From: Candidatus Woesearchaeota archaeon
Lineage (GTDB): Archaea; Nanobdellota; Nanobdellia; Woesearchaeales; ARS49
DNA: 7,995 nucleotides
Assembly (NCBI GenBank): GCA_016203345.1
Contig: JACQMZ010000097.1
Span: forward strand, 1-7,995
Direction of reading: 5' to 3'
The number at the start of each line of letters is the position of its first letter. Position 1 is the first letter of the stretch. Below the pieces are notes generated by a model. The model made no database searches. It had not been told where the DNA came from and saw only the letters and a program-made list of their open reading frames with translations. Below, one piece after another: positions 1 to 6,291 of the stretch. The translations under genes were made by a program, and so were the position numbers.

Positions 1-1382
1 ATTTGCTTGCTTCCTGTGTTCCTGATCTTGAGTGCATCGCCAGTCTTCGCACGCTCGCGCTCAGCACTGCCAAACCGCTCAGTCAACCGCTCATCATCAG
101 CAAACAAAGTAAACGTGAACGGTGCTGCCACTTCTGCCAATACCTTAGGCGCAACTCTTGTTTTCACATCAAACGTCACCAGTTGCTCCACAGGCGGACT
201 GATAGCATTATGGTTCGCATCAACAAACTCGCCCCTGAGCACATATCTCCCGTCGGCAAGGTCAGGCAATCGTAACGGGTTTTCATTGAAATGCATGAAC
301 AAAGTCACTCCACCGACAGGATCAACCAAGATTGGCAATTTCACACCTTGTGGACCAAACTGTCTCACCTGATTCGCGATGATAATAGGCAGTAATGACT
401 GAATTTGTGCCTGGCTGAGCGTATTTTGCTTAGCCAAGTCATCAACAGTGAATTGGATGTGGTTTCCATCATCTGTCACGTCAAAATTTTCAACCACAAA
501 CGTCACCTGCACCGGGTTCTGCTGTGTGCTGTCAATCGTTGGCGAAAGTATGCGCAGTGCAGGCCCTGCAATGGCAATGGTGGGCGCTGCAATCACAGGG
601 GCACCTGCCTTTGCTTCAAGAACTTCAACACGCTTGGTCAACGCCAGCAACGCACTCGTAAGATCCTTCAGAGTCTGTTGTAACAGTGATGCCCTTTTTT
701 GCAAATCCGCGGCAAGTAGATCCAAACTATCAAGCGCATCTTCAATCAAAAACAATTCCTCTTCGATCAGTGAAAGGTCACACGCAGGAGGACACGCTGA
801 AGTAGGCGGCGCAATTGGTGGAGCAACGACGCGAGTGCAGATGCTTGGCGCTCCTGCGCACGTAAATCCTGCTTCCACTTGGCACCCACTTGAGCAACCA
901 TCTCCATTTATTATGTTTCCGTCATCACAGCTTTCGCCAGATTCTATGATGCGATTGCCGCACACGGCAGTGGGAGGAGGTGTTGGCGGTGGAACGGCAA
1001 CGTCCTTCACAACCGTTGTCGTGCACGAACCAGAAGTTTGGCTGGGTAGTCCAAATTCTTGAAAGGCTATGCACTGAATGATATTATTTCCTGCACCAGC
1101 AAGAGGAACAGTGCCAAAAAACGATCGACTGAGTCCGGATCCTAAAAAGGTCATGTCCACTTGTGAACTGCTCGTACCTGCCGCGAAGGAGAAGCATCGA
1201 ACCCGCGGACTAACCGTTTCTGTAGTACCAAACGATCCAGAAAATTGAGCTGTGCCTGATACTGGAACGCTGTCGACTGTAAACCGTTCTCCGGATGTCG
1301 GGCTGGTGATTTGGCACGTTGGAGCCCCATGCGCAACAACAGCAATAATGACAAACAGTACGATCAGCACACGTTTATTCAT
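1..1382 (-). CDS. Secreted multi-domain cell-surface protein with DUF4215-like cysteine repeat and coiled coil (3' end outside window)
   Basis: The frame is open for 460 codons from the ATG at 1382 to the left edge, so the C-terminus is missing. Residues 1-20 (MNKRVLIVLFVIIAVVAHGA) form a signal peptide: basic start, hydrophobic core, small residues before a likely cleavage site. Residues 23-125 are Ser/Thr/Gly-rich with four cysteines and look beta-rich. A Pro-rich linker (131-138) leads to a cysteine repeat at 141-182 of the pattern CGN...GESCDDGN...GDGCS..C, the hallmark of the DUF4215/Myxococcus disulfide repeat. A second Pro-rich linker (187-199) precedes a Leu/Glu-rich heptad region (about 202-258), a probable coiled coil. 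From about 275 the sequence resembles an Ig-like surface domain, then continues off the window. It probably acts outside the cell as an adhesin or surface protein; no enzymatic motif is visible. A GGGTGAT Shine-Dalgarno sits just before the ATG, and a TATA box overlaps the rfcL 3' end. Exact function is unknown. Confidence 0.85.
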   Translation of the reverse strand, partial: MNKRVLIVLFVIIAVVAHGAPTCQITSPTSGERFTVDSVPVSGTAQFSGSFGTTETVSPRVRCFSFAAGTSSSQVDMTFLGSGLSRSFFGTVPLAGAGNNIIQCIAFQEFGLPSQTSGSCTTTVVKDVAVPPPTPPPTAVCGNRIIESGESCDDGNIINGDGCSSGCQVEAGFTCAGAPSICTRVVAPPIAPPTSACPPACDLSLIEEELFLIEDALDSLDLLAADLQKRASLLQQTLKDLTSALLALTKRVEVLEAKAGAPVIAAPTIAIAGPALRILSPTIDSTQQNPVQVTFVVENFDVTDDGNHIQFTVDDLAKQNTLSQAQIQSLLPIIIANQVRQFGPQGVKLPILVDPVGGVTLFMHFNENPLRLPDLADGRYVLRGEFVDANHNAISPPVEQLVTFDVKTRVAPKVLAEVAAPFTFTLFADDERLTERFGSAERERAKTGDALKIRNTGSKQ

Positions 1383-1384
1383 AC

Positions 1385-1391
1385 ATCACCC
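1385..1391 (-). promoter_or_regulatory. Shine-Dalgarno of the secreted protein gene
   Basis: GGGTGAT on the minus strand ends 2 nt before the ATG at 1382 and matches the archaeal anti-SD complement (GGAGGTGATC). An overlapping ATG at 1386 reaches a stop after three codons, so 1382 is the start. Most other leading genes here appear leaderless, so this SD is a local exception. Confidence 0.6.
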
Positions 1392-1416
1392 TTTTGCTGT
1401 TCATATCATGCGCTCG

Positions 1417-1424
1417 TATATATA
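1417..1424 (-). promoter_or_regulatory. TATA box for the secreted protein gene
   Basis: TATATATA lies directly after the rfcL stop codon (1427-1429), with a purine-rich BRE-like stretch overlapping that stop. A start site about 25 nt downstream would fall near 1395, giving a ~13-nt leader just long enough to hold the Shine-Dalgarno. The gene can therefore be transcribed independently of rfcL. Confidence 0.6.
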
Positions 1425-1426
1425 CT

Positions 1427-2617
1427 TTACTGGAAGACGTTCATGTCCTCGACATCTAATTCCAGCGCACGGACCAAGTCTGCAGTAAATGACTTGTTTG
1501 AAGCTGCAACAGTGTGAAACATGCGCAGGTAAGCACGCGTTTTCCTGACTGACGTGTGTGTGCACTCTGCCAGTTTAGTTGCTACAGACAGTTTCCCGGC
1601 TGATTTCTGGTTCAACTGCCATGTCCGTAGCAAACGCATGGGTTCCTTATATGTTGTCACGACAGGATTTTTTTGATTTTTTGCATGGCTGACTCCTGCA
1701 GACAGCAAATCGTTAATATACACAAGGAACCTCCAGTGCTGGCGGCGTCGGATCCTGCCGCGGAACACGTCTGCTTTGCTCAGAGCGTCGTATGCGCGGA
1801 CAAGGTCTTTGGGACTGGTGTATTCGTGCGGCAGGTTTTCGTCCAGCCACAGGAAGAGGTCATCGACGCTTTCGTCCATCGACTGCACGGCTTCCCTGCT
1901 CACTCCAGAATCAGTTGTTTTCAGAATTTTCAGTAAAACTTTAGGCATAGTGTCTGTAAGATCACGCACAGACAGTTCAGGAAATTCCGGCATGATCAAA
2001 AACGGCGCAAGCGCGTGCAAGTCGTTCAGCGCCGCACGCAAATCCCCTCCTGAACGCCGCGCAAGAGTGGACAGATGAGAATCGACGTGCTCAATCTGTT
2101 CGGTTTGACATATCTCTTTCAGGATTGGCAAAATTTCTGCATGAGACAGCGCTGCAAACTCGATCAATTGACACCGTGACATGAGCTTGGAAAACTTATG
2201 ATCCCACGGATCATTCGCCGTCAACACCATCGGAAACTTACTTTTTGACATGATGTCGATAAGCGAAGGAATGCCTCCGCGATCCTTGGTGCCAGACAAG
2301 CCGTCAATCTCGTCAACAAGAATGAGCTTGTTCATGCCGAACAAGCTCGCCTGCTGGCATGCCTGGCCCACTTTCTGCTCCAATTGTTCACTATTGCGGA
2401 AATCGCTGGCATTCACTTCCACCAGCTCATAACCCATTTCTGCAGCAAGTGCATGAACGCTGGACGTTTTACAGCTTCCCGGCGGACCATACAGCAGAAC
2501 AGCACGCTTTTTCTGCTTCTTGTACGAGAGCACGTACTCTTTGAGCTTCGCAAGAGCTTTTTGAGGTATGCGCGTGCAGGAAGTTGGGGCGTATTTTTGC
2601 GTGAAAGGAAGAGTCAT
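1427..2617 (-). CDS. rfcL: Replication factor C large subunit (clamp loader)
   Basis: This is an AAA+ ATPase subunit that, with RFC small subunits, loads the PCNA clamp onto primer-template DNA. The 396-aa protein begins MTLPFTQKYAP, a typical RFC N-terminus. Walker A is GPPGSCKTS at 44-52, Walker B VDEID at 101-105, sensor 1 TAND at 133-136, and sensor 2 GDLRAALNDL at 191-200 with Arg194. The C-terminal collar region contains the family-typical stretch ADVFRGRIRRRQHWRF. An upstream in-frame GTG at 2659 would add 14 residues, but it lies upstream of the TATA box, and the ATG at 2617 is centred 25-26 nt from that box, so a leaderless start at 2617 is preferred. Oddities: Cys49 replaces the usual Gly before the Walker A lysine; an SRC triad (147-149), usual in small subunits, is present; and no obvious C-terminal PIP box is seen (the end is ELDVEDMNVFQ). 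Identity as RfcL rather than RfcS rests on the N-terminus and the RRRQ...LL.AGV region. Confidence 0.93.
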   Translation of the reverse strand: MTLPFTQKYAPTSCTRIPQKALAKLKEYVLSYKKQKKRAVLLYGPPGSCKTSSVHALAAEMGYELVEVNASDFRNSEQLEQKVGQACQQASLFGMNKLILVDEIDGLSGTKDRGGIPSLIDIMSKSKFPMVLTANDPWDHKFSKLMSRCQLIEFAALSHAEILPILKEICQTEQIEHVDSHLSTLARRSGGDLRAALNDLHALAPFLIMPEFPELSVRDLTDTMPKVLLKILKTTDSGVSREAVQSMDESVDDLFLWLDENLPHEYTSPKDLVRAYDALSKADVFRGRIRRRQHWRFLVYINDLLSAGVSHAKNQKNPVVTTYKEPMRLLRTWQLNQKSAGKLSVATKLAECTHTSVRKTRAYLRMFHTVAASNKSFTADLVRALELDVEDMNVFQ

Positions 2618-2639
2618 GCGTTGATGGTCTGATAGGGTG

Positions 2640-2648
2640 TTTAAATAA
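2640..2648 (-). promoter_or_regulatory. TATA box for rfcL
   Basis: TTATTTAAA on the minus strand, with the TTTAAA core centred about 25.5 nt upstream of the ATG at 2617. This predicts a leaderless or nearly leaderless transcript and supports that start over the GTG at 2659. Confidence 0.6.
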
Positions 2649-2665
2649 CAAGTGGTCACTTCAGT

Positions 2666-2704
2666 GAATTTTCCTGAGCGAGCATTGGCGAGCTCGGAAA
2701 ATTC
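2666..2704. repeat. Inverted repeat between divergent promoters
   Basis: GAATTTTCC (2666-2674) pairs perfectly with GGAAAATTC (2696-2704). The pairing continues inward with GAGC (2676-2679) and GCTC (2692-2695) across a single unpaired T. Five further outer bases can also pair (GTCAC 2655-2659 with GTGAC 2705-2709) with a 6-nt asymmetry. It lies between the TATA boxes of rfcL and the 129-aa gene, upstream of both, so it could be a shared operator. Confidence 0.6.
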
Positions 2705-2710
2705 GTGACA

Positions 2711-2716
2711 TTTAAA
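2711..2716 (+). promoter_or_regulatory. TATA box for the 129-aa gene
   Basis: TTTAAA followed by AAG, centred about 26.5 nt before the ATG at 2740, implying a leaderless transcript. It mirrors the rfcL promoter on the other side of the inverted repeat. Confidence 0.55.
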
Positions 2717-2739
2717 AAGACCCTGAGAACACTGGCATC

Positions 2740-3129
2740 ATGCGCGCAGTTGACCTCAGACTCAAAAAGCTGGAAATCATTAAAGTTGACCCGCGAGCAA
2801 ACAGCGCCGAGGTCAGACTGATTGTCAACGACGGCAAAGACAAAGCTCTTGTCAGCACGTTCTCGCTGGATGACTGCACCAAACGCTCAACAGACTTGTT
2901 GTCTGAATTGCGCACCAAAATCAAGAAGGCGCATAAGGGACAGGATGTTGCAGAGGACATTCTTGGCGGATTTGTGATCATTCGCTTCAAGGACGACGAA
3001 GAAGTCGCCATTGAGCGCATGGGAAAATATTTGCAGTCTGTCAAGGAAACTGTCCGCCTCGCGCAGGCGGGAAGAATGAGTTATTACGATGCTGAAGAGA
3101 AGTGCAGGAAGAAGGCGCTTGAGTTTTAG
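2740..3129 (+). CDS. Hypothetical cytoplasmic protein, 129 aa
   Basis: I do not recognise this family. The protein is highly charged, has no signal peptide or membrane segment, and contains three cysteines (in DDCTKRS and EEKCRKK, plus none clustered as a metal site). The N-terminal part (about 1-45) alternates hydrophobic and charged residues as in beta strands (EIIKVDP, EVRLIVND, ALVSTFSL). Residues 48-68 and 88-129 look helical, separated by a short strand GGFVIIRF (about 76-83). The start is supported by a TATA box 26-27 nt upstream and the absence of earlier in-frame starts downstream of it. It is divergent from rfcL and convergent with valS, ending 3 bp from the valS stop, so the neighbourhood suggests a housekeeping role at most. 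It is the only plus-strand gene in the window. Codon use looks like that of its neighbours. Confidence 0.75.
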   Translation: MRAVDLRLKKLEIIKVDPRANSAEVRLIVNDGKDKALVSTFSLDDCTKRSTDLLSELRTKIKKAHKGQDVAEDILGGFVIIRFKDDEEVAIERMGKYLQSVKETVRLAQAGRMSYYDAEEKCRKKALEF

Positions 3130-3132
3130 CTG

Positions 3133-5529
3133 CTACAATTCAATCGATACTTTCAGATCAGGCGTGATTTGTTCTGTGGCCTTCCCAAAGTCTACGAGTT
3201 CGGCACAACACGTCGCCTTCAGGTCTTCAAGCGCAGAAGCTATGCTGACTTTTGATTCAATCACGAGCTTTTTTGCCGGTGCTTTCATTGAAAGTTTCAT
3301 CTCTGACTTTTTCTTTCGCACAGCCGCAAGAATCGCAACCACAACAGCGCCGACCGCTTCTGCGTTCTTATCCCTTTTCTGTGGTGTGGGCCACGATGAA
3401 ACATGGATGCTCGGCAGTTTTTCTTTCGTGTGCAAATACTTGTGATACAGTTCTTCTGTAATGAAGGGCGTAAAGGGCGCCATCAACTTTAGCACAGCCG
3501 GCAACACGACTTGCAGCGCTGCCTGGGCGCTCTTCTTCAACTCAGGCGCTTTTGGCTCATACAACCGCGTCTTGACAAGCTCAAGATAATTGTCGCACAA
3601 GTCATCCCAAAAAAACCGTTCAACCACAAACCTAGCGCGGGAATACTCATACGCTTCAAATGCCTCTGTAGATTCTTCAATCACGGCGGACAGACGAGAC
3701 AAAATCCATTGATCAATGACTTCAGTCGGCTTTTCAGACCCGTCGACGCCTTCCAAGTGCATAAACGCAAATTTAGAGGCATTCCATACCTTTGTCACAA
3801 ACTTGTCTCCTGCGACGAGGTCTTTTTCCTGAAACGCAGCATCCTCGCCGAGTTTTGATGTTGCTGCTGCAAAGCGGAGCGCGTCAGCAGAATATTTGTT
3901 TATGATTTCTTGTGGGGCAATGACGTTTCCTTTGGATTTGGACATTTTTTTGCCGTAAGGATCAAGAACCCATCCTGAAATGGCGACATTCTTCCAAGGC
4001 GGTTGTCCTGTATGGAGGTAGCTTTTCGCAGTAGTGTAGAACAACCACGTGCTGATGATATCATGACCTTGTGGTCTGAGAGTAATTGGGAATATTTTTT
4101 CGGATAGTGTGGGTTCCATAAGTTTTGCCGCAATCATTGGTGTCAGGCTTGACGTGGCCCATGTGTCGAGCACGTCTTTTTCTGGCAGGAATTCAGTTGA
4201 ACCGCAAGTGCATGTTAGGATGGGCGGTTTGTCCTTCAATGGGTCGAGCGGCAGATCTTTTTCGTTCGCAACCACGGGTTTTTCGCATTTTTTGCAATAC
4301 CAGACTGGAAATGGCACTCCAAAAAAACGTTGTCTGGATATGCACCAGTCCCACTTGAGTCCTTTCACCCAGTTTTCGTATCGGTGCCGCATGAAGTCAG
4401 GATGCCACGTGAGTTGATTGCCTAGTTCAAGAAACGCGTTTTTCAGGTCTAAATATTTAATGAACCATTGCTTCGAGCTGAGGTACTCAACCACTGTCCC
4501 ACAACGCTCATGCGCATTGACCGTGTGCGTCAACGATTCAATTTTTTTCACCACGCCCAACTGGCGCAGGTCGTCAACTATTTTTTTCCTAGCTTGGACT
4601 ATGGTAAGGCCGGCGTACGAGCCAGCACGATCGTTCATGGTGCCATCTGGATTAATCAAGTATACCTTGTTTTTGACTGGATGCCGGGTTTCCCAGTCCA
4701 AAAATTGTGCGTCTCCGCTGCTGCAGAAGTACACCACGCCAGTCCCGAAGGCAGGATCGACCATGTTGTCTGTGGTAACCTCAATGCGGACGCCAGTGAG
4801 TGGCAGAATGACTTTCTTTCCCACAAATTCATTGTATCTCGAATCCGTAGGATGCACGGACATGCCTGCGCAGGAGGGATACAATTCGGGCCGGGTTGTG
4901 GCAAAGATGAGCGGTGTGCCATCTTCTGTTTTTACTTCAATGTGCACAAGCTCTGTCTGTTTTTCCTTGTCCTGCAGTTCTGCCTGGGCAATTGCAGTTC
5001 TGCATTCAGGACACCAAAGCGTTGGCGCTTCCTTGCGGTACGTACGTCCTTTGTGGTACAGATCTATAAAGCTCCATTGCGAGATCCTTCGGCAATGCTC
5101 GTTGATTGTGGAATAAAAGAGGGAAAAGTCGCATGATATACCCAACCGCTTCCAATCATCTACAAATGCTGGCCGTATTTCCTTGAGAGTTTCCTCACAG
5201 AGCTTGATGAAAGCCTGGCGTTCCATCAGCGCACCTTTGACGTTTTTCATTTTTTCCACCAGCCGCTCTGTGGGCAGGCCGTTGTCATCAGTGCCAAACG
5301 GGTAAAACACGTTAAAGCCACACATCCGCTTGTATCGTGCGATAACGTCTTCCTGCGTGTACGAAAACGCATGGCCAATATGCATCTTGCCAGACACTGT
5401 GGGTGGAGGAGTATCTATGCTGTAAATTTTGCCCTTCTTCTTCGCATCAAAAGCATAAATCTTCTCGGACTCCCAATACTGCAGCCACTTTTGCTCTGCC
5501 TCCTTCGGATTGTATTTGTCGTCTGACAT
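3133..5529 (-). CDS. valS: Valyl-tRNA synthetase
   Basis: A class I aminoacyl-tRNA synthetase that activates valine with ATP and charges tRNA-Val in the cytoplasm, editing mischarged threonine. From the ATG at 5529 the protein is 798 aa, begins MSDDKYNPKEAEQKW, and has the full architecture. The HIGH motif is HIGH at 50-53 after PPPTVSGKM. A WCPEC cysteine pair is at 173/176. The editing domain follows, with TTRPELYPSCAGMSVHP and DPAFGTGVVYFCSSGD. A CxxC...CxC zinc-binding-like cluster is at 412/415/440/442. KMSKS is at 528-532, followed by a helical anticodon-binding domain. The C-terminus is short and lacks the long coiled-coil arm of bacterial ValRS, fitting the archaeal type. An in-frame ATG at 5601 would add 24 residues, but it lies upstream of the TATA box and inside an inverted-repeat region; 5529 is 26 nt from the TATA centre and is preferred. 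Confidence 0.96.
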   Translation of the reverse strand: MSDDKYNPKEAEQKWLQYWESEKIYAFDAKKKGKIYSIDTPPPTVSGKMHIGHAFSYTQEDVIARYKRMCGFNVFYPFGTDDNGLPTERLVEKMKNVKGALMERQAFIKLCEETLKEIRPAFVDDWKRLGISCDFSLFYSTINEHCRRISQWSFIDLYHKGRTYRKEAPTLWCPECRTAIAQAELQDKEKQTELVHIEVKTEDGTPLIFATTRPELYPSCAGMSVHPTDSRYNEFVGKKVILPLTGVRIEVTTDNMVDPAFGTGVVYFCSSGDAQFLDWETRHPVKNKVYLINPDGTMNDRAGSYAGLTIVQARKKIVDDLRQLGVVKKIESLTHTVNAHERCGTVVEYLSSKQWFIKYLDLKNAFLELGNQLTWHPDFMRHRYENWVKGLKWDWCISRQRFFGVPFPVWYCKKCEKPVVANEKDLPLDPLKDKPPILTCTCGSTEFLPEKDVLDTWATSSLTPMIAAKLMEPTLSEKIFPITLRPQGHDIISTWLFYTTAKSYLHTGQPPWKNVAISGWVLDPYGKKMSKSKGNVIAPQEIINKYSADALRFAAATSKLGEDAAFQEKDLVAGDKFVTKVWNASKFAFMHLEGVDGSEKPTEVIDQWILSRLSAVIEESTEAFEAYEYSRARFVVERFFWDDLCDNYLELVKTRLYEPKAPELKKSAQAALQVVLPAVLKLMAPFTPFITEELYHKYLHTKEKLPSIHVSSWPTPQKRDKNAEAVGAVVVAILAAVRKKKSEMKLSMKAPAKKLVIESKVSIASALEDLKATCCAELVDFGKATEQITPDLKVSIEL

Positions 5530-5551
5530 GCAATGTTGGGAAAGAGAGAAG

Positions 5552-5558
5552 TTTAAAA
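5552..5558 (-). promoter_or_regulatory. TATA box for valS
   Basis: TTTTAAA on the minus strand, centred 26 nt upstream of the preferred ATG at 5529. This is leaderless geometry. Repeated AGTATT-type motifs lie immediately upstream. Confidence 0.6.
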
Positions 5559-5563
5559 GGGTT

Positions 5564-5637
5564 AGTATTTCCGCAGTATTCCTGAATTCGCTTTTGCTCA
5601 TTCAGGGAATACTGGGAATTGAGAACTGAACCAGTAT
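5564..5637. repeat. AGTATT motif cluster with 14-bp inverted repeat upstream of valS
   Basis: CAGTATTCCTGAAT (5574-5587) pairs with ATTCAGGGAATACTG (5600-5614): all 14 bases pair around one bulged G, with a 12-nt loop. A further AGTATTTCC lies at 5564-5572, and CCAGTAT at 5631-5637 pairs with ATACTGG at 5609-5615. There are thus four copies of a related half-site in 74 bp, directly upstream of the valS TATA box and downstream of the cysteine-rich gene's stop. It could be an operator array or an RNA hairpin at the 3' end of the upstream gene; there is no poly-T after it. Confidence 0.55.
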
Positions 5638-5652
5638 ACACGACTGGAACAT

Positions 5653-6210
5653 TCAACACGGACACTGACAAAAGGAAAGGATGAATCCCTTTGTTTCTAT
5701 TACGCTCGTACAGCCACGTTTTTGAAGGTCAGGAAGAGCCAATCTAAATCTATTGTATTCTCCCTGATTCCTCAAATCCAATTGGCCAATCTTGCATCCT
5801 CGTGCAATGCATGCCTCTCTTGTCATTACAGATGGCAGAGCTGTTGGCGGTGCAGGCGGCGCAATAGGCGTAGATGCAGCAACTGGAGGAGGTGCAACAG
5901 TGGGAGGCGGAATTACAGGTGGTGGTGGAGAAGAAGCTAGTGGACGACCTGTTGGTAGTGCTACTGGTGCAGCAGCGCACTTTGCGTCAGCAACCAACAC
6001 ATATGTTGTTTTTGTTACTTGCCTGCATCGCACTTTGCCAATACACTGGCCACCCCTCCACTCAAAAACTGTACATGGCTGCCCTTCCTGTCGCTCTGCT
6101 GCTTGTAATCCTGTAACGTAATGCACAACAAACCCTTGTGGTGTCCACCTGACACGAACATGACCTGCAACAACAACAGAAACAAGAAGAATCACGACAA
6201 TTGCAAACAC
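5653..6210 (-). CDS. Small secreted protein: two cysteine-rich domains joined by a proline-rich linker
   Basis: Coordinates use the first standard in-frame start, GTG at 6210 (185 aa). The N-terminus is strongly hydrophobic (MFAIVVILLVSVVVAGHV), a signal peptide or anchor. Residues 18-80 form a domain with Cys46, 56, 62 and 78. Residues 81-127 are a Pro/Ala/Val-rich linker with runs such as SPPPPVIPPP. Residues 128-185 form a second domain with six cysteines (134, 139, 167, 181, 183, 185) and end in CQCPC. The even cysteine count per domain suggests disulfides outside the cell. No enzymatic motif or known family is recognised. The frame stays open upstream: codons 6222-6211 read T-R-K-V, giving the basic residues a signal peptide normally needs, and codon 6222-6220 (ACG) aligns with the ATG of the truncated copy at 7214. 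The true start may therefore be 6222. The linker style resembles the secreted protein at the left edge. Confidence 0.8.
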   Translation of the reverse strand: MFAIVVILLVSVVVAGHVRVRWTPQGFVVHYVTGLQAAERQEGQPCTVFEWRGGQCIGKVRCRQVTKTTYVLVADAKCAAAPVALPTGRPLASSPPPPVIPPPTVAPPPVAASTPIAPPAPPTALPSVMTREACIARGCKIGQLDLRNQGEYNRFRLALPDLQKRGCTSVIETKGFILSFCQCPC

Positions 6211-6272
6211 GACCTTGCGCGTGCACTGCGTTTTATGTCGTAGTATTTAATTTTTGGTCACCCCCCCAGAGA
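6143..6272 (-). repeat. Direct repeat copy 1 (promoter and signal peptide of the cysteine-rich gene)
   Basis: Aligns with 7135-7264 at a constant offset of 991-992. Identical blocks include 26 nt at 6167-6192, 19 nt at 6242-6260 and 12 nt at 6261-6272 minus one base. It covers the promoter, the C7/G7 tract and about 26 codons. Similarity fades soon after the GTGGAC codons at the 5' coding end and upstream near 6300. Confidence 0.8.
6244..6250 (-). promoter_or_regulatory. TATA box of the cysteine-rich secreted gene
   Basis: TTAAATA on the minus strand preceded by AAAAAT, within a 19-nt block identical to the promoter of the truncated copy. Its centre (6247) is 25 nt from 6222, where the ACG codon lies, and 37 nt from the GTG at 6210. 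Confidence 0.6.
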
Positions 6273-6291
6273 CGAGAGACAAACACATTAT

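Noticed and set aside
448..1062. A 204-codon open frame on the plus strand
   Set aside because: It is antisense to the secreted protein gene, has low-complexity Gly/Ala composition, and lacks a promoter. The minus frame has a signal peptide and a recognisable cysteine repeat.
2618..2659. Longer rfcL start at the GTG at 2659
   Set aside because: The added residues include the TATA box region and do not match the RFC N-terminus, which normally begins right at the LPFTQKY-type motif.
4418..5136. Two overlapping plus-strand open frames of 220-230 codons
   Set aside because: Both are antisense to the conserved editing and catalytic regions of valS and resemble no protein.
5530..5601. Longer valS start at the ATG at 5601
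   Set aside because: The extension covers the TATA box and part of the inverted repeat; the ValRS N-terminus is complete from 5529.
5574..5614. Hairpin upstream of valS as an intrinsic terminator of the cysteine-rich gene
   Set aside because: No T-run follows the stem on the minus strand, and the surrounding extra half-sites fit a DNA-binding array better; not excluded, only less favoured.
5722..6121. Open frames on both strands across the Pro-rich linker of the cysteine-rich secreted gene
   Set aside because: They are Gly-, Arg- or Ser/Cys-rich shadows of a biased-codon stretch; only the frame with the signal peptide and evenly spaced cysteines is credible.
6167..6192. CAA/ACA-rich stretch as a microsatellite or CRISPR-like repeat
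   Set aside because: It encodes the Val/Leu core of a signal peptide on the minus strand and occurs only twice, as part of longer homologous repeats; there are no regular spacers.
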